Positions 59,415-64,000 of a stretch of 64,000 bases of DNA are shown one piece after another. The DNA is from Apium graveolens (lineage: Eukaryota; Streptophyta; Magnoliopsida; Apiales; Apiaceae): positions 7,263,144 to 7,327,143 of the forward strand of contig NC_133647.1 in assembly GCF_009905375.1 (NCBI RefSeq). Reading direction: 5' to 3'. The notes below the pieces were generated by a model, which made no database searches, had not been told where the DNA came from, and worked only from the letters and a program-made list of their open reading frames with translations. The stretch's first letter is position 1; every line of letters begins with the position of its first letter. A program made the position numbers and the translations under genes.

Positions 59415-61849
59415 ATGCTCCATACAAAATGAAAAATTAGGAGCAAATAAAACAATTAAATGAGAAAAAAACATAATTTTGTCCACGTAATTATAATATA
59501 TAATTGTTTTTATAATGTTTTGAAATTTTTCTTATACTATTTTGTTCATTGAAACCGGTGAAAGTTTCGAATTCCATAAATTGGTGTAGTTGAAACATGT
59601 GATTTTTCGAAATATGAACTTTAAATTTGTGATTTCGTGCAAACCAAAAAAATTACATTTAGTCCAAATTCACCGGTATTAACTAAAAAATCACCGGTTT
59701 TCATATGAAGGAGTTCTCATTCCCGCACAAGTGTGTGTGTCTATATATATACATGGTATTTGTTGTTTATATTTGTGTTAGGTAACCCGACCTCTTCTAT
59801 TATTGTGTTGAGTTACTTGAGTAAAATGAATACGTAAAATTATAATTCTTCTTTTATTAGTGTGTTAAGTAACATGAGTACGCAAGTCCATTTTGTAAAG
59901 GTTCATCACAAAAGACACTATGAATGAACATTCAAAAATTTTTTTTTAGGAAAAACCATCCCTTATTCAATTAGAAATCGTTTCTTTTCTGTTATTAAAC
60001 TGTGTTGATTATATTGTATACACTTCAAACGTGTACAATAGTTTATGACTTTTGCATGGCCAAGATAGATATGTTTATTACATAATTATCATGCCTTAGA
60101 ATAACTATGGGTCAGCTGAGATAGAGATGTTTACTGCATAACTATCATGCCTTGGAATAACTTGGTAACTATTATGCTTGTAATTATTTCCGGTTCTGGT
60201 GTTTAAAATATGTACACTATTGATTATATATATTATTCCCTAAGAAATGTAATTTATACAGTTGAACAAATATTGAATAAATGTCTTCCTAGTGCAATAA
60301 TGTATTCATTATTGATTAATTATATCATGTATTAATTTTAGTCGCAGAAGTAGGTACTTAAGATCCGGTATTGTGAAATAAGTACCTCTTAATTCGGCAA
60401 TTAAGATTGGGATGTGCTTGCGAGTTGTGACACAACACTATTTAATTTAGACTCATGAAACATTTTAACTACTTTTGTTTAATGTTGATTAATATTTATT
60501 TCCTGCATGTTGTGGCAAGATACTAATAATTTTGAAATCTAATAGAACTCTCCGAGGTTCTAGATGAAAACCTAAAAGTCAGAAGCTTAGGGTTGACTAA
60601 GTATTTTGGGTTAATCAGGTTCACATAAAACGGTTTACTCGACACAAGATGACAACTTCAAACTAATCTACCAAAAGAACTAACCACATGCATAATAGAG
60701 TTTACTATAAATAGCATTTAGAGTTTAGGGATAGCCTATCAAATAATAGTAAAATATTGTTCTAATTTTGGCATGTCGTGAATTTTATTCATATTTTATT
60801 TTTAAATGGTAATTGGATATCATGATCGCAATAAACTTCAAACAGGAATGCTTTGCTTACATTGATTAAGAAGTGAGCAGTCAAGAGTGCAACTTGTTGC
60901 TCCAATTGTTGTAATAGCTATTTGGTTTCCAAACACCAGAATATCATGCAAATACAGCAGCAGTTTGAGACTCCTATTAGAGAAGGCTTGCTAGAGTGGA
61001 AGAACCACCATGTTAATGAGTCACAAACTGTCCTTGAAGCAAAATAGGAGAAAATATTGCAGTTGGAAGAATGTCCTTCGTTTCAACAAGTTCATTGGAA
61101 CTTGGAGCAGAGTAGATTATATAATTCCTTGAACATACCTCTTATCAACTGCATTAGAAAGAACAGCTTGCAAAACATTATTTACCTCAAAAAACTATAC
61201 ATTGGTAACTTAATACTTATCTTTACTAACTCATGGCATGTTGGGGAGACAATTTTGAAAAGGATACAGAAAATAATCAACACTAATCCTTACGCGAAGA
61301 ATTAACAACTTCAACAATCAACACAAGTCTCAATAATAATCCCTTTCAATTTGTGAAACTAATCGCTATGTACTTGAGCTAAATACTTTTTCCAAATTAA
61401 AAATAATTTCTGTAGGAAAACTTCTATAATAATTTATTTATAGGGCTATACATTATCTAGAACAATCTGAATAACATGCTTCCACAGCCAAAAACACTAT
61501 ACACAAACCATGTTTCCTTGGGCCTTTCACATGGCTGTCAACAAGAATTTGTCCCTAGAGGCTAAATTGTAAGGTTCAGATCACTTATCCTATTAGGCAC
61601 TCTGCTTTCTCCAGGATTAAATTTAGATGTCAACATTTATAAAATTAAAAATAATCAAAAGCAAATATACGCAAATTTAAAATGTGGAACATGCAATGGA
61701 GTGAGTAGAATACCGCTAGACAGATTCTGCAAACAAATTTGGAAGCATTACATGATTGAGAATCTTGTCGATCAAATTCAAAAAAAAAAAAGATGCAATC
61801 AATATTACTTCAGGCTTTCCATCTGCTCAACAAGCTCCTAGACCTAGAG

Positions 61850-62240
61850 AAAACCCCAAACTAGAACACGTGGACAAATAAAATTAGCTTGCACACAAGG
61901 TCCCCCATTCCTGCTCTCTTTAACATATCGACAACTAACGCATGATGCTCAATACCAGGTCGGACCCATACATCCTGCACTTTTTCTAAAATAGCATCAC
62001 CAAAGCCTTTGACACTAATTAAAAAGTAATAATACGATACAAGTGTCGCGTAAACATGTTAATTTAATGTTTCATGACCTCAAACAAAGCTAAAGCAATG
62101 GATGTGTGTCTTTGATTAGAAACAGCATACCCATTAATCAATGCATTCCATGTGGGCATTTTTCTTTTCGGCAATTCGTGGAATGCTTTATAAGAATCCT
62201 CTACATTTTGGTTCAATATCTTCTCTCCTTTAAACTTAAG
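61850..62240 (-). pseudogene. Pentatricopeptide repeat (PPR, PLS/E-type) gene fragment
   Basis: PPR proteins bind organelle RNA for editing and processing. On the - strand, two pieces are readable: KAFHELPKRKMPTWNALING, followed by YAV and ALALFEVMKH (about 62200-62060), and VRPGIEHHALVVDMLKRAGM (about 61970-61900). Both match the standard order of PLS-type PPR repeats (FDEMPxRxxxSWNAMI, then GIEHYxCxVDLLGRAG). A stop and a frame change separate them and no other repeats are found, so this is a relic. Confidence 0.7.
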
Positions 62241-63310
62241 AAGTCCTCCAATTGTGGATCACCGGTTGCTTCAAGAAACTATAGTTCAAAGTGTAGACCT
62301 GAAATTTTAGAAAATACCCCAAACATAATAAAAAAAAGGCTTCAAAGTAGCAATATAGTCGTGCTTCTTTATAAGAATATGTTTTAATAATCAAACAAAA
62401 AAATAGAAGGTTTAAAATTGCAATAAGTGGCAGTTTTGGATTTATAGATTTTTAGAGTTCAAGGCACTCAAACTTCATCGAAGGAGATGGTCAATGGCCT
62501 CAGAGTAAATAATGATCACTCATCACTATTTTCACATCAACATTCGCCTTACCAAATCAAAAAATAGTAAGCATCTTAATTTGATTTTCCATATTCCTCA
62601 AAGATTCTTGTATTTGGAAGACACGAAGAATACAATACCCGATTCACCCTATGCAACAATTACTGTGTGCCTAAATGACCGATATAGTTGAAAGATAAGG
62701 ATAATATAAAGAACCACAAAGCTATATCTTTCTTGTAAGTAGAGAAGCACTGGTTGGTATATTCTAGGTACGTGCAAAGGTTGTAGGTGGCCAAGAGAGG
62801 AATCATTATTAATATGGATACAAACATAGACAGCTGATCGATTTCTGAAAGTATTCAAAATTGCTGTTGATGCATGTAATAAAAGGTTTCATCAAAAGGC
62901 ATGTAGCATTATTATATATAACAAACAGTAGATAATTGATAATTGTTAAGATGCAAGCATCATGACCATATGCATAATGACATCACCATAACTATGTCAT
63001 CATTAGGGTTCATTAGGGTTAACTGTAGGACTCCAACTTTATGTTTCTATTAGAGGAAGCAGCCTCCTTGTATTAAATTCAACAACTGATAGGTTAATAT
63101 ATACACTGCCCTTCTCTTTTACTGCCTTTCCTTTGCTCTGTTCTTCCATTCATCTCATAAGCGCGCGCGTGCACACACACACAGCTCCTACATACATATA
63201 AACTTTAAACACAGCTGCTATATACACTCTAACAATAATAGATAGATATGGTTGTCAATTTCAGAAACAAAATCTGAATATAAGAATCATTCAATTATTC
63301 TAGAGAATCC
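62241..63310. other. Intergenic region
   Basis: No gene was recognised. A GC/AC dinucleotide run lies at 63162-63182. Confidence 0.45.
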
Positions 63311-63642
63311 TTAAATTTTTTCACTAAATTTAATATTGTTGATACATATATTCACACTGAATATCTCATAAAGTTCTATTAGATCCTCCAGGAAGATTAG
63401 CATGTACCATATAGACCAGCATCTGACTGGGGCTGCCCTATGCATGGTAGATCGATAATATAGCAAGAGCCAACTGTAGCTACAGCTTTTCCACATTGTA
63501 TCATCGTGCACAAGTCGAATTGCAGGATATGCTTGGTTATCGATAAAGAGGACGGAGCTCAAAGGGCAGATACTTTCATCTGGATCATCTAATCTAGCCA
63601 ACTTACTTTGTGTTCCTGGTGACTGTGTTTCAGTTTCACTCT
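63311..63642 (-). other. Possible terminal exon of an unidentified gene
   Basis: On the - strand an acceptor-like TTTTTCAG precedes an open stretch of about 110 codons to a stop at 63311. The first half (SETETQSPGTQSKLARLDDP) has balanced, protein-like composition; the second half is rich in Leu, Ile, Tyr and Trp and may be run-through. No domain was recognised. The rest of the gene could lie beyond the right edge. Confidence 0.25.
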
Positions 63643-64000
63643 GAAAAACACAGATATAGGAATCAAAATATTTATCATGAAAAAAGCCATTAAGAAAAAG
63701 AGGACAAAAGAGATTTTTAGACTGCTGTGCATGAGAGGTATACCAAAAAACTTGTGAGGAGGCCATAGTTTAGCAGTAATGTGGAAAAACATAATATTAG
63801 TAGAAGCATCTAGAGCAGTGGGCATAGATAGCCTACCTAGGGTCCGCGTTCAAGGGCAGTTACTGGAGTGCAGCAACTGTTTTAGGCCTCCATATTTTTT
63901 AGGCCTCCAAATAATGCTAATCTTCTGTGTTGTTTATCCAAACATTTCCTTGCTTCAAGCTTATAACAAATATTACGAACATTTTTTTTCTTTATCTAAT
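63643..64000. other. Unassigned right-end sequence
   Basis: No feature is supported here. Confidence 0.4.

Larger units (their letters stand above)
58270..61849. other. DCL2 5' flank and intergenic region
   Basis: AT-rich. It holds the putative promoter near 58690, a MITE at 59222-59414 and otherwise unrecognised sequence. The open frame at 61057-61305 (+) has no domain I recognise. Confidence 0.5.

Noticed and set aside
60840..61305. Possible coding stretch with YLHDILVF-like words on the - strand (RT-like)
   Set aside because: Neighbouring RT motifs are absent and frames are broken; resemblance to YLDDILVF alone is not enough.

Overview
This is a gene-poor, repeat-rich stretch of a flowering-plant nuclear genome, most likely a eudicot. 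The evidence is spliced genes with GT-AG introns, a plastid-targeted fibrillin, a plant Dicer-like 2 gene, Sirevirus-type Copia and Tekay-type Gypsy retrotransposons, Helitron ends, Stowaway-like MITEs and tRNA-derived SINE sequence. An asterid source would fit the retroelement flavour, but that is only an inference.

Three host genes can be rebuilt with consistent reading frames. (1) A PAP/fibrillin gene (PAP11-like), 3 exons, + strand, 902-2442, 212 aa. Upstream of it lies a decayed, inverted copy of its own exon 1 plus intron 1 (about 1-410). (2) A small C4HC3 PHD-finger gene, 2 exons, + strand, 37505-38717, 124 aa, whose intron begins with a long CT tract. (3) A complete DCL2 gene, 22 coding exons, - strand, 58269-47977, 1420 aa, with every helicase and RNase III catalytic motif present. 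A PPR gene relic and an unidentified possible exon lie near the right end.

Layout. 1-4700: fibrillin gene and flank. 4700-10043: MITEs, Helitron ends, microsatellites and a Sirevirus-type solo LTR with a TGCAT duplication. 10317-20033: a deleted chromovirus on the - strand. It keeps only integrase and chromodomain between two very long LTRs; the left LTR has lost about 1 kb of its outer end and carries a nested solo LTR. 20034-32640: a Sirevirus-type Copia element on the - strand (gag, protease, integrase, RT, RNase H and an envelope-like region). It is full of stops and frameshifts, is split by another solo LTR, and has a gag region that looks like a join of two elements. 32681-33704: a non-autonomous Helitron where a 5' LTR would be expected. 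33705-47000: PHD-finger gene, a dense MITE field and a Copia RNase H relic. 47977-58269: DCL2. 58270-64000: mostly intergenic.

No operon-like or unknown multigene system is visible. The most notable points are the self-inverted fibrillin copy (a potential hairpin siRNA source in the same window as DCL2), the chimeric two-module gag, and a nesting history readable from target-site duplications. No searches or alignments were run; all homology calls are from recognition of family motifs.
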